Below are positions 25,086 to 37,900 of a DNA stretch of 64,000 bases, one piece after another. A program made the translations under genes and the position numbers. The stretch's first letter is position 1. The number at the start of each line of letters is the position of its first letter. The DNA is from Haemonchus contortus (Eukaryota > Nematoda > Chromadorea > Rhabditida > Trichostrongylidae), in NCBI GenBank assembly GCA_000469685.2, contig LS997563.1, positions 45,062,651 to 45,126,650 on the forward strand, in the 5' to 3' direction. The notes beneath the pieces were generated by a model. The model saw nothing but the letters and a program-made list of their open reading frames with translations, had not been told where the DNA came from and did not search any database.

Positions 25086-25825
25086 TTGAAGACATCGGAG
25101 GATTGGCTTTTACCATCAAAGCCTTTCATAATCTCTTCATCTGCAGAAATTTTTGATTTCGCATATAAATAAGATTCGGGCTCATCGCAAACAATTAATG
25201 AATAAACAAACAAATGACCGACAAGAGGGTGAGCTTTTGAGCTGTTATAAAAATTCTCATTCATCTTCATCCCTTGCTGTGTTGTTTGTGATTGTCTCTA
25301 CTGGTGTCTCAACGAATGGTTGGGTCGAGTAAATTCCCTTCTTTGAACGGAACGAAAGCCTTCATTACTACCGTTAGGAGTTTTCATGAAAGGCTGTGAC
25401 CATCTGGGCAGTAACGCTCTAGAGTTTGTTTGACATCCGGAGAGATCCAGCCAGTAACAACCTCGAGGCAAGGGTCATTCTATGTAGAATCAAGTGTCGT
25501 GCCGTTCTTACTTCATCTCCGAGTCTTTTGAGCCTACTAGGCGTGTATCCGATCTTTGATCGTTAGCGAAGCTCAAAATCGCGGATCCCTCTGCACTCAA
25601 GTGTGCTGGGAATCTCCTTGTACAGCTCTCTTTAGCCCTGACTGCATACCCTTTCTGAATAAGGCTTCTGAAGCATTTTCGTAGCATGGAAGGCGGCCAA
25701 AACTTAGTAAAGCAGGCACTACAGAAAGTTGAAAATGCAGTTGGAAAATCTTCTCTTTTGCGATTTCCATGATTTGAATCAATAATCATCATTGACTAGG
25801 CGTAAGAAAATGTCTACTATTTATT

Positions 25826-25866
25826 CATTTGTTTATTTATTTATTTATTCATTCACTTATTCATTC
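25826..25866. repeat. ATTT/ATTC microsatellite
   Basis: A run of tttatttatttatttattcattc-like tetranucleotide units. The surrounding stretch 25086-27590 shows no supported gene on either strand. Confidence 0.8.
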
Positions 25867-27638
25867 CATACAGTCAGACATGTGCCTAACTAGAGGACAG
25901 AAGTCTCCATTACTGCTTAATATAACGTATTATGTAGGTTCACCATCCTTATCGGTTTTGTTGTTGATAATAGTGTTATTATTATTCTTTTACATCAATT
26001 ACTACATATGTTACAGGGAAATTTCACATGGCTTTTTGAATTTCCGTTTCCTTCCCTCTCAAAAGACGAGCACACCCCTTTCCATTTTCAGCTTTTCCCA
26101 GCTGTACAACTTAAGAAGCTGACCCATTCCAAAGCGCAGGGCAGTCCGTCCCATTTCTATGGAATTTGCTTGCGTTTAACGCGAGACACCAAACGCGCGA
26201 CTGTTCGCTACATGGTCTCAAATTTCTCCCATTTATGTGAACCTCAAATAGCACGACACACGGTTAGACGTCTTATCTACCCATGCTTCGAGTCATTTCC
26301 ACTGGCTAGCCACTCCTTTTCACACCCTCACTATTTAGGTTAGTTTAGCCTGGGCAGTGTTGAATGAGAAGAGCAAGGAGTTAACTGGTTGAATAGTAAG
26401 TATTATGTATCTTCATATCTGTCTATTCAATTTCTTCCCTTCCTCCTCCAAGTAGCCTGATAATTCTGAAGAAGAATGAATTCAAATGAAGCGTGTTCCT
26501 CTGTTTCACATGTCTTTCTACCGATGGCTTTCGATTCGGAATTACTTTACTCCGTTTGAGCATTTTTTTCGAGTTTTCTCGGAGCCGGTATTCTAGAGCC
26601 GAATCGAGCTCTTGAGCTTCGGAATCTGATTTGAGTCAATATAGGGGTTGGAAAAATTTTAGTCGTACTCAAGCGCTGATCATGATGGAGGTATGGGGTG
26701 CAGGTTGGGTCGGATCAATCAGATTGGACCTTTGGAGTAAATTCGTGAGTGAGCGCTTATGTAAGATTGACACTCACTTTACTAGAAAAAGTGAAACTGT
26801 GCGCACAGTGTGGGGCATAGGTAGCAAACAATCACGAGAACTTGAAAAGTAAATTGTTTACATAGGGAAATCAGGAACCTCACGGCTTACGTTGTCCTCA
26901 CTTCCTTATTTCCATTCTTTACCCAAGCATCCAGCTGAATTCATCCAGATACCAACTACAGACATCAATTTCCACCTAATCAGACGATGCCCTTCACATG
27001 TCTTCCTACCAATGGCTTTTGATTCGGAATGTCGCAGTCCCTTTACTCCGTCTGAACATTGAACTTTTTTTTTCGAGATTCCTCCTTTTCAAAAGTTAAT
27101 TCCAAAATTTTATTTCATGTGCTGCTTCTTTTCTTCTCCTATGATGTTTTGTTTACCCTGGAATGGGAGACACCAACTAACCGTAACCTTATCAGGGTCA
27201 AGCTCCGCGAAATCTGCGTTCACCTCCTTTCGTTATAGGATTTTCATATATTCCTGCCCTCAAAATATCGAATTCTCAGGATATGAAAGCCGATTGTATT
27301 GTATTCAGTGTAATCTATTCCGTACGTGCAACCCTTCCACGGAGGTGTACGACTTCTGGGCTGCGCTAGATGACACCGTCTAGATGCTCTGTTCAAGCAA
27401 GCAATTCCCAGGAGATTTGGCTCCTCTACTCATTGAACCTTCATACGCTGTCTGTCATGCAGCGAGAAATGACGTCTGGGAGATCTCCAATCTGGTACAG
27501 TCACCCCCGAAAAAGAAGGACTAAGTGTTGCGCAATCAGAAACTCTATGTAACCTGCTTTCGCTTAGTCATCCGCCGTTAAGGGCTTGGAATGTATTGCG
27601 GACAGTTCTTGCGGCTCCCGGAAGCTTTTTTTCGTCAG

Positions 27639-27809
27639 GCGCTCAACACTCAGGACTACCGGACAGGGTTGATCCGGTCCAACCACGCTTTCGACGACGC
27701 GGCCTGTCATCATGGCGGTCCGCCCAGGCCGAGCGAGCGGGAGGAACGGGAGGACAGCGGTTGCGAGACCGTCCACGGTCAGCAGAGGGGCGTGACCGGA
27801 GGCACTTGA
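27639..27809 (+). CDS. Isolated GC-rich candidate terminal exon
   Basis: A strong acceptor (gcttttttttcgtcag type) precedes exactly 57 codons ending in TGA. The frame begins ALNTQDYRTGLIRSNH and ends GQQRGVTGGT. It is hydrophilic, and the block is far richer in GC than the flanks. No upstream exon on + was found and the family is not recognised. All three minus frames are also long here, as happens in GC-rich DNA, so chance or repeat DNA is a real alternative. Confidence 0.28.
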   Translation, partial: ALNTQDYRTGLIRSNHAFDDAACHHGGPPRPSEREEREDSGCETVHGQQRGVTGGT

Positions 27810-28922
27810 TCGAGAGTCCGCGGAATGATACTCGATACTCACACCTCTTCTCTTTCTCTCGTCCGTACAGCGACATCCCTACTAGGAGGCTTTTCTCTCG
27901 ATCGATTTTTGACTGATTTGATTTGGTCGGAGAGATCAATTCGATTTCATCCTCTTTTATGAGGAAATTAATGAAGTGCTGTTCGAAAATTTGAAAAGCC
28001 GGTCGAGCGCATGCTATTTTTCGACTTCTTTTATTTATGATATTTTGTCGGAGGCTTTTCTGAGGCGTTAATATTCTACTGTAAAATGAATAGTCATAGA
28101 TTTACAATATCTCATCTTTTCAACGATTTTAAATGGAAACCGACGGCATGGCGCACACCGATTGGTGTCGTGAGGACATACATGTAGCATTTTGTGTTAT
28201 AGTTTGCGCTTAAGCTTGTAAAATGAAGTAAGAGTAAGTCAGGTTAGGCGAGTAAAAATGTAAAATTTAACTGGCATTGATAATATAGATATTTCATATT
28301 GAAATAATACGATACAATGGTACCTTTAACTTAAAGCAAGTCATCGTTTGCGAGGAGACCTGTATAGCTTATCAAGGCTTCCCATCACTTACATCATATG
28401 TAGGTGTAACTGACGCTTGTAACTGACACATCCATGATGACCCTGTTTCTGCGCGGGCATCACAATGGCGTCTCCCGGGCCCACACCAGTATTTCTGGAG
28501 TAGAGGTAGGGAAAAGGGAACTATATGGCTAATAAAATGTTCTTTTTTCGAGTTTATTCAAATAAGTTCGGGCATTCAGATCTAAAATTTATCAGTATTT
28601 ACAAGGTGTAGCTTGAATTCAAAAATGAGGACATCTTTGAAAACTTGGTTCAGGATAATTATCACTATTCTATGCCTATATTACCTATATTCTATTCTGG
28701 TAGAGTCAAAGTTCAGTTGGCTTTTATATTTAATCTGTACTGTACTGCTTTTGTTCTTCGTTTTTGGAGTTTTCCCTATTTGTGAATTCATAAAGTACGA
28801 TATCTATTTACACTGAGTACAGTAATCTGCTGCATAATTAATTGATTGATATCGATTTGAGGTCAGTAGCCGCCTATTCATATTCTTCAGCTGGCAATAT
28901 TCCTTAGTTCACGCATGAATGA

Positions 28923-31900
28923 ATGAAGATTGCTCTCGTCGTTTTGGCCGCTAGCTTTCAGGTGAGGTGTTTTCTATTCGAAATGGTCTTCCTCTTTAGA
29001 TTCTCTTTATTTGTACTGTTAGTTTTAATTGCCGATTTTTTTGCTTGTTTTTTTTTTCTTTTCTCAGAAATTCGAACAAATCCGCTTGAGTACCTTCCAC
29101 GATGGATATAGTTTATTACTCACGCCTAACAAGTTTTGCCCCCTTTTGATTTTTGTATTTAAGAAGGAAAAGCACAGAACTAATCGAAAATTGCTTCTCG
29201 AAATATCTTGAAGCCCATTTTTAATAGTATCTATAATCGTAAAGTCCACTCTGAATACTATTCAGAACTAGAACTTTCAGAAATTCAAGCCGAATAAATT
29301 TATCGATCACCGTCATATAATTCTCTAGAGTTTATTTGACTCCTTCTCGATAAAAAAATTTCTGAGTTGTAAGCAGTTTAAAAAGTTTCAACAGTTTTTT
29401 TGAACATTTTTTGAGTTAGACTCAATATTCCCGTCATGTTGCGAGGATTGTTCCTATATTCATGGCAAAGGTCGGTTCTTGGATCATGGTACTTAAAATT
29501 AGTAGTAGTTCAATCCGATTTCTTACCTTCCATTTCAGCTGGTGCGCTCGTCATCGATACTTGTTGACTGGTCATCAACTACCGTAGCCGAGTCGATCGC
29601 GTATGTACTCGATTACGCGCCGGCTGTAGGCAACCCGCCAGCAGGCTCTTCTCTGAACAGGTCATTGAATATTTTTCAGAATGTTCCTAAAAATCTGTTA
29701 CTTAATTGTTTTCTTGACCGCTGCTTTCCGTTAGGGTACGATAAGGGCGGTAAGGTGCGTTTCCTTTAATGGAAACAGCATTGGGTGGCGGTTTATGTAG
29801 CCTACGGTAACTCTATACTTGTATGGGGATTTCCTCAAATTTAATAGAGTGGAAGAAATTTTTTTATCCCTCTCCTCTCACACCTCACTGAAATAGCGTA
29901 GCATGAACTAATTCTCACTTCTACTTTTTACTTCCTTGGCTTAGTTTGATTTGGAAGGAAGGGGGTGCAGAGAATTGTTAGGGTCAATTACTACTCGTGG
30001 AAAGGAAACTCAAGGGATTGAAAGTGTCGAACAAAGCTCAGAAAGTTCGGTTTTTTATCTGATTTCATTGTGGCCTCCGAATAAATTTTCAATTCAAGAA
30101 ATGGCTATGTTACAGTTTATCTACATGCTGTCTATTGGCAACTTCTCAAATCTGATCCCAGTGATACCTTCCTTTTTTCTCGTCCTTTGGCGTTGAAAAA
30201 GGAGATTCTTCTTAAGTATAGCTTCCGAACGCACGCAATCTGAGTTGGAATGAAAACCCTCATCGCTTCTTTGTAAGAAAAAGGAACCTAAAAAAAACCT
30301 TAAGAAGCAGTGTAACATAAGAGAGCCAGCTATTGAGTATCAGAATAATTTTGCATCTTTCCGACTTCACAGCGATCTGTGTATGGTTTTCGACGATCAT
30401 TACCTTTTTGGGAACTCTGTACTGGAGGGATTGCAGCAAGTATCCTGTTGTACCGCCTAGGACTCTTCTAGAAACGCTTTAATGTGATTACTCTTTTCGT
30501 TATAGTCAATTCCCGCCGCAGTACGGAACGCGAAAGTATAACAAAGATCGTAAAATGCTCAATTCATGCCACTTAGGTCCTAAATATCCATGTACATGCT
30601 CGATATCCTCTCAAGATTTAGCTTTCGCCTAGATCTCATCAGCTTTGTATGTTTTGAAGTAAATCGTCTGGAAGTTTTCTATTTTCTTTTCACCTATTCA
30701 GTCTATACCTGTTTCAGTTCGGCTCGACAAGCACTCATCACTGATACCATACCAGCTTGTGAATACACTGTCTATCTATCGGCTATCATGCCAGACGGTA
30801 AAAGGCGACATGTTACCAAGAAGACGATCTACAGCAGTGAGTTTAGATTCTTTGAAGACATTGGATAGTCGTTCTAGGGTTCTTTTACTACGACACGGTT
30901 GTTGCTCTGAACACTGTCTCCCCATACCTCCACCTTCCGGAAAACCAATTAGGGAGGCTATGAAGAGTCTGAGGAAAGCCCACGAATCGTCCCTCCTTGT
31001 CGCTCACTGAAGACTCGGCCTGGTTGAATTCAATTCTGGCCAAGGTTTTTTGTCAATCCGCAAGCGGTGTGAAAGTAAGGTTTTCGTCTGGGTCGTTAGG
31101 AAGGACGAATAGAACCGAATAGGTCCTTTTCTTACTCTGGCCCTGATCCGAATCCTCTGGGAGTGCTGTGTTCCCCACTTTAGTTACTTTACATCGTTGT
31201 GCAACTTTTTTTCTAAAATCCTTTGGTTACCACAACAAGCGAAGAAGCCGTTCAGAAGCTTCTTCTGTGTGTGCAGCTGTCCAAGGTCGCGAAGCTAGCT
31301 GATTTCACCTTTATTTTGGTAGCAGCTCAACTTCGGGTTTATGTTTATTTTAGATATTAGGCTGGTGCGAAAACGACATCGTGTCATACGGCATTGTTCA
31401 AATATCGACGACGATTTTTCATGATGGATCCGGTTTTGATAATAGGGAAAGAATGAAATGAACGAATGGTCAATGAATGAAAAGGAACAAAACCGGAACA
31501 AGCCCAAGCTTCAAGGCCTACCCGGAAACCTTGGTCCCAGAAAAATTTTCGCGATACCGAATCGAGGCAGCTTTGAAATATATAGTGAAGTGCACACACC
31601 TCAGAGGGCGCCTCCCGAAATACACAAACTTTAGCCTCATGAGCATTTGAGACCCTTTCAAGGCCTTTCGCACAGTGATACATTACCACTAGTCAAACTG
31701 TAAGTCATCCAATAAGGCTACTCGACAACAATGATAAACAGAACAGCGGATATTTTCAGGTCCTCTTCCACCAATCCTCGATTCAATCGAAACTGGTGAA
31801 CACGAAGCGACAGTGTCGTACTTTCCACCCAAAGAAGCGAACATCACTTTTCATATTGGTGAGTGCAGTAACTTCTCTGTTCACCTCGAACTGGTAGCCC

Positions 31901-34900
31901 TTAATACCCACCATTCGTTAGTATTTTTCTCTTAAGATGCTCCCATGCATCGTTGGTGCATATTTAGGGTAAATAGTATATCGCCATTTATTTATTCATT
32001 TAATTGTTTATTTTTGGTTTGAACTGAAATTCTAACCGAACTAGAAGGCGTTACATTGTCTGCATGTTAGTTGGACCAAAACATTTCTTTCGTTCTGAAT
32101 TCAATCTGGAACTTTCCATAATGAAGGGAAGTTTGCAACGGAGTAGCTACTTTGCTCGTAGCAAACGGCACCCTTTACTCTGATGGTGAGGGTCTGATTG
32201 GGTTTTGGGTAACTCGAAGAACTGCGAGCGGTGGACTCTTCACTACAAGAAATTTTCCTGATCACTTAGAAGATCCACTGCAAACCCTAACTGTTGACTG
32301 GTCATCTTATATAAATTTTTTGATGAGATTTTTTGCTTACAGAATACTACCCAGAAGGCAATCGCGAATATGCAAATGTAATCGAAACCAAGGCTACACT
32401 CGTTCGGTTACGAGGGCTAGATTCTGGGACGGCTTTTCGGATAAAGGTAGGGAGTTTCTAAAAGATTCTACTAATAAAAGCGAATAAAATCGAAATTGGA
32501 GTAGCCGGAGTGGCCAAACCTTTAAATAACTTCAGGTATATCAATCCATGCAATAAGCGAAAAACTTCTAGAAAAGTTTGAGCCTTCCATGCTTCAGACC
32601 TTTTTCTTATTGCTGTTTTTTTTTCAGATTAGGTCTGTCTACAATGGTGTCCTTTCACCGGATATGATAGAGTCTGTCTTTCGAACAAGTGGAGCTGGTG
32701 AGTTCCTGTTCTGTAAAAGGTCGTATTTCGAATCAGACGTTCCTCCGCCTGCTGGAATGTAGTCAATTTTCTTGAACAGATGTGTAGACTGTAGAAGTAT
32801 ATACGGCGACCATCCTTCCACCTCGCTTGGCCGATGATTGTAAGTTGGAGGCCCGCATCCTGAGGACACCCCACGACCTTAGAAAAGCACAGTTGACGAT
32901 ATCTTCGAGATACTTACAGTTGATATAAACGAAATAGTGAAAGTTATTGCGCAGAATATAGTGCAGAAGTGCTGAAGGAGGCGCGCAGATAGACGGATTC
33001 CCAAGGAGAAGAGTACAAAAGCTCCTAAAAATCGTTGTTGGAAATCATGACGATAAAAGTGCTATGATAGGGGCATATAAACGAACTGTCAGCTGTGGGC
33101 TATTGCGTAATGCTGCCAGAGTAAGTCGAAAATGCCTAGAATTATCGTCCAATGTTGCCATGGGTCGCACTGGTTGTGTAAGCGTTTTCAACATGTATGT
33201 TTCATTGTGAGTTTGGTGCAGTCTATTCGAGGTCCTCAAAACACGGTCGTCTTTGGGTGTAGCTCACAGTGACTGCGATTTTTGGGGCAGTTATTATGCC
33301 CTGTCGAGGCTGTTTTCGATTTCACAGCGCCATATATGACGTACCTGGGAGCCACAGTTTCATACTGAAAGGATCCGACGGAAACCATTTTCATCCCGAA
33401 CTGTGCCTTTGAAAAAGTTTGGATGTGGGAGAGATAGTGAGAGTTGCAATACAAGCTATACATATTCTGATTGCATATTTAAGACTGAGTCGTGAAGTGG
33501 CTCTCCTTACTCTGAGTCTTTCTCTATTTTATCTATACGTATTCTCTTTTCTACAGTTTTCAGTTCGCCCCTCAGACTGCAGATTTTCCTCCACTCAAGC
33601 ATTCTCTGCCAAAAATCCATTTCTTCTACTTTTCTCACCACATTATCTATCTCATATTCGTTTACTGTGCACTACAATTCGTTTGAGACAATAATCGAAT
33701 GAAAATCAGAAGAGGCTCGCAGAATGTTCACCAGCTTCATATAACGATAGAGAATGAAATTTCTAGATGTTCTCCGCTTCTTCTATATGCCTTGAATTTT
33801 ATAAATCATTTTTCCCTCTTATTGAGATACGGTGTCCAACGTTTTCATTCGTGGTCGGCTGCTCTAGGGGCTGCTATCAGATCACACAAAGAAGAAGATT
33901 GATTTTGAGTTTCCGCAGTATCCCCATCTTGCTTCATACTGCTATGCGACTAGCTGGAGTCATTTAAAACATTGACGGCTGATTGTAGTATGCAAGTAGA
34001 AATCAAGTCCGTACTGAAGTTTTGTTCTTTCCTGAACCCCGTAATGACCAGCAATTTGTGTAAGCCTATACTGAGGTCAATGGGACTATTCGAAGGAAAG
34101 ACGAGCTTCTTCCTAGGACTGGAAACACCACCCAACAGCGTCGCCTAATGCGGCTGATCGCGTTCGTTCATCGGTGGTGCGCCGATCGAAACAATAGCGA
34201 TTTCGCACCCACTCCCGTACCCTGTTTCTCTGCTGGACAAATACTGAACCCGAGCGTCACCACGATGCTCATTGCACAAAGCGAAAATGAGGGTTGTTGG
34301 GAAACTTGATGAGAATCATTATCTTTGACCGTTCGTTTGAATAAATGGATGAGCGTATTCCAAAAAGTAATGAGTAGGTAGTGACATAAGGGGTAGGCAC
34401 TGCCTGTCCGTTTCGAATTAGTTCTATCACGAATCCAAGATGTATTTTCAATTTTTTTAAATTTTTTTCTTCTTATTCCATGCTGAACTCGTTTTTCTGT
34501 CGAAGCTTGAAGTTAGACCATCTATTCTAGTTTTTACTCCGGCAACTGGGTCCCCCGTTCGAGGCCGAGGATGGCCAACCTTTTGCGGCTATCTACTCTG
34601 GGTTCCGCCAAATTTTGACAGTTACAGAAGATGGGAATAAAGAATGTATTGCAGATTACGGCTGGTTCATAGAATCTTCTTGAACTAAGGAATTCTTTAG
34701 AATTTTGAAAAAAAACCAAGCTTAAACAGCCGAAGTTCCTTGTCCTTACTCGTCCAGGTCACTCATTGGCTCATCCTGCTCAGGGTAGACTAGAGATTTC
34801 AACTGTTCTTTCTTCTGGACCTCAACGTACAGCAAACCTTAACTTAGACGGAAATCTTATCAACAAAAAAAACGATTTTGGAGCGGCGACTTAAATTCAT

Positions 34901-37900
34901 GACATAGTATTGTCATCAAGCTTCACCAGCAGTCTCAAAGAAACACTGAGGCGCTGAAAAGTGAGAATAAAAGTGAAATTTTGAACTTCAAAATCGTACT
35001 ATGGACAATTTGGAACTCATCGATGCATTCTTCTTGTGCAAAGTGCCTTCTTAAATTATTATTGCAACTAATCTGGAAGAAAGTATGTTGAACTTTAAGC
35101 TTCTACTCGTTTCAGCCGAGTATGATTATGAGAATTTGGAGGAGACCTTCACTATTCGCACTTTGCCGCCGGGATTTGATCTTGCCACAACAACAGCAAC
35201 AAAAGAGCTGAGTGAAAGTGACGATTACTTGTACTCGGCTGAGGATCTCGATGACGAGGATTCGTCAACTAGTATGTTTATCGTCCTCATTTACACAGGG
35301 GCTTCATTCCTCTCATTTACTTTCTAGAGGTTTTTATAATGGTCGACGTGAATGATAGAACTGTGTTACGTTTGAGAAGCTAGGTGTACAGGATCAAAAT
35401 TGGAAACATTCAATCACATTACGGAGTTATCTGTCTAGCCTTCGATTTTTTTCAGCATCTACTCCCGAGCTGACAGCTGTTACATCAGTTCCATCATCCT
35501 TAGAAGCAATTACGTCTACGACAACCATATTTACTGAAGACACCCCACAACAGTCCACTTCTACATTGAGTTTGTCTAGTAGTACTACGGAGAAGTCGAG
35601 CAGGTGAGTTCAGTTTGACAAAGAATCAAAAAAGCCAAGAGCATCACTGGGAAGGGAAAATAAAGGGATTAGCAATCTTCAGGGTAAGAATATATAGGAC
35701 GCAAAGATAAGAAGGCGGTCATCCGTCGATGAGGACGAGGCTATTGAAGACAAGTAGCCGAGTTGTAAGAAAAGGAGAGCGACTAGCTAAATTCTATGAC
35801 AGTTGCTTACAAAGTAGTGGTTTAAGGCACAGTTCACGATAATTCAGTGGGCGGGATCGTCAATGGCTTTCCCGCCACTCGATCGATGTCACGTCCTCAC
35901 ATCAGACGAGTGTCGAGACAATACAGATTGCAGCTATTCGTTCTAGGACCCACACATAATCAGCTGGTCGCCGAGTGATGGGGCGGTGTTTTCCCCCATT
36001 CTTTTTCCCTCTGTTATTCTTTTTGCTGCCGCGATCCCTTATTTAACTTCCTACTCCTAGAGGCTAAAAAAGGTGAGCTACTTCTGCTGTTATTGGGGTT
36101 TTTTGTTTAATTATGCTTATAAGTGAATGAATTTTTGCTTACCATAATCTGTTATTCGCTGTATAGCTCGTCCAAAGGCCCCACTCTTCTTCATTTTTCT
36201 GGTCTCATTCTCGTCCAGCCCCCTCTTTTTCTTTTTACGGGTTTTCGAAGCTTTTTTCACTCCGGGAACACCTATTTACACAGTTTCTCCCCCTTCATCG
36301 TACTGTTTTCGACCTTGTCTTCCACTTTTCATCATAATTTGGATTACCCGAAATTATCGTGAACTGTGCCTTTATATAAGCCCTGTTGAAGGTTAGTATA
36401 GCGTTGCTCAGCTCTTCACACCGCATTGTATTAGCTGCAAGATTTACTACCGGGCAAAGCATAGTATCGCAAAAAGGTGGTCCTTGGACCATATGATTCC
36501 TAAAAGAGATTTCTAAATGTTTCCACAAATACGACCCCCTTCATGCCTGTTCGAAGCACCACTCGCCTCACCTTTCTGACACTGTCAATACCAGGTGCAT
36601 CTCTTTCTTTTCAGTTACCCTTTTCCGGTACTCTTAAAGGCACAGTTCGCCATAAATACGGTTTCTGAGATTCCACCACAGGATGAATTTGTGTCCCCCG
36701 CGTATACCATATCTGGCACTATTAGGTCGGAAAACGGCCCAGTTAGGGAGCTATAAAGGCTCAAAGATTGCGCCGTGTGAATCTTCGGGCAAGTTTCATT
36801 GGCATTGTGTAGGCCGCACCGATCACAAGGGAGTCCATGTGGGAAGTTCAAACAACTTGCTATAACCCATAGCGACAGTGGAAGGCATTTTGTACGGCTC
36901 TGCTTGATGTAGTCAGCTCTTTGCGCAATTGCAGTACCTGCAATAGCTCGTCCGAATCCCCCTCTATGGTATTTCCGCCATGGCAATCTCGCCCAACCAC
37001 CATTTTCTTTATTTTGAGGAGCCATATTTTTCTCGAAATCGGCGAATTTTCTCGCTTTCTTCGCTACAAATGAACTGTTCCCAATCTATACTTCCGCTTA
37101 TCAAATAAAAGCGGGTACCTCAAAATTATCGTGAACTGTGCCTTTAAATAAGTCAGTCAAAAGATATCTTACTTCATACTTTTGTAGCAATATGGTCTGA
37201 CTATTATTTCTGCTTTCCTTTGACTTGCTTCGGTTTGAGAGTCAAAAATGAATAGAAAAGGGAAAAAAAATACGGTTCAAAAAAGCGTCGGTTGGAGGGC
37301 AGGACGAGAACAATGGATGAGTCACGTTTTTATCCTCCTAAGCGACTATTTGGTGAGGGACCAGTTTAGGAGCTAAGCGACCAACTGGTAAGGGGCCCGT
37401 TTAGGAGGAAAAAGGGCAGCTATTAAACCGGAATTTTTGTGGATTATAGGTAAGGGAAACATTTGAAACGACGAACATCACCTTCGCCAATCCTTTTTCT
37501 ACAACTAACATTTTTGCTTCTTCCTTTCTTCTTCAAATACTACAAGCTTATGTCATTGCAGTTTGGCGACCACAGTACATCCTACCCTGATTTTCTCAGA
37601 AGTTTTTTGGAAATTAGCCAACTTCATACTTACGATTCAACCAACTGAAGTGGTCGAATACGAACTTTTTCGTGAATTTTGCAGCAAATTCCTGACCTGG
37701 TTACAGAGTCACGCTCTCTTCTCCTACTACGTCTGTTACATACAGTAGCGCTCAAAAGTATTCGGCGAAATGCTTTTTGTAGTTGTAACTTTCGGTCATA
37801 ACTCCTTTAATACTGGATCTAATCAAGCGAAATTCCATCATGTGTAGCATTGGTGTAGTATGAGCATTTACCACTATTAACCTGCAATCTGATCATGTTC

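Noticed and set aside
25681..25767. Plus frame MEGGQNLVKQALQKVENAVG resembling BAR-protein N-termini
   Set aside because: Too short, no donor in phase and no partner exons.
26008..26343. 111-codon plus frame
   Set aside because: Low-quality composition with no motif; its start lies at a chance ATG in AT-rich DNA.
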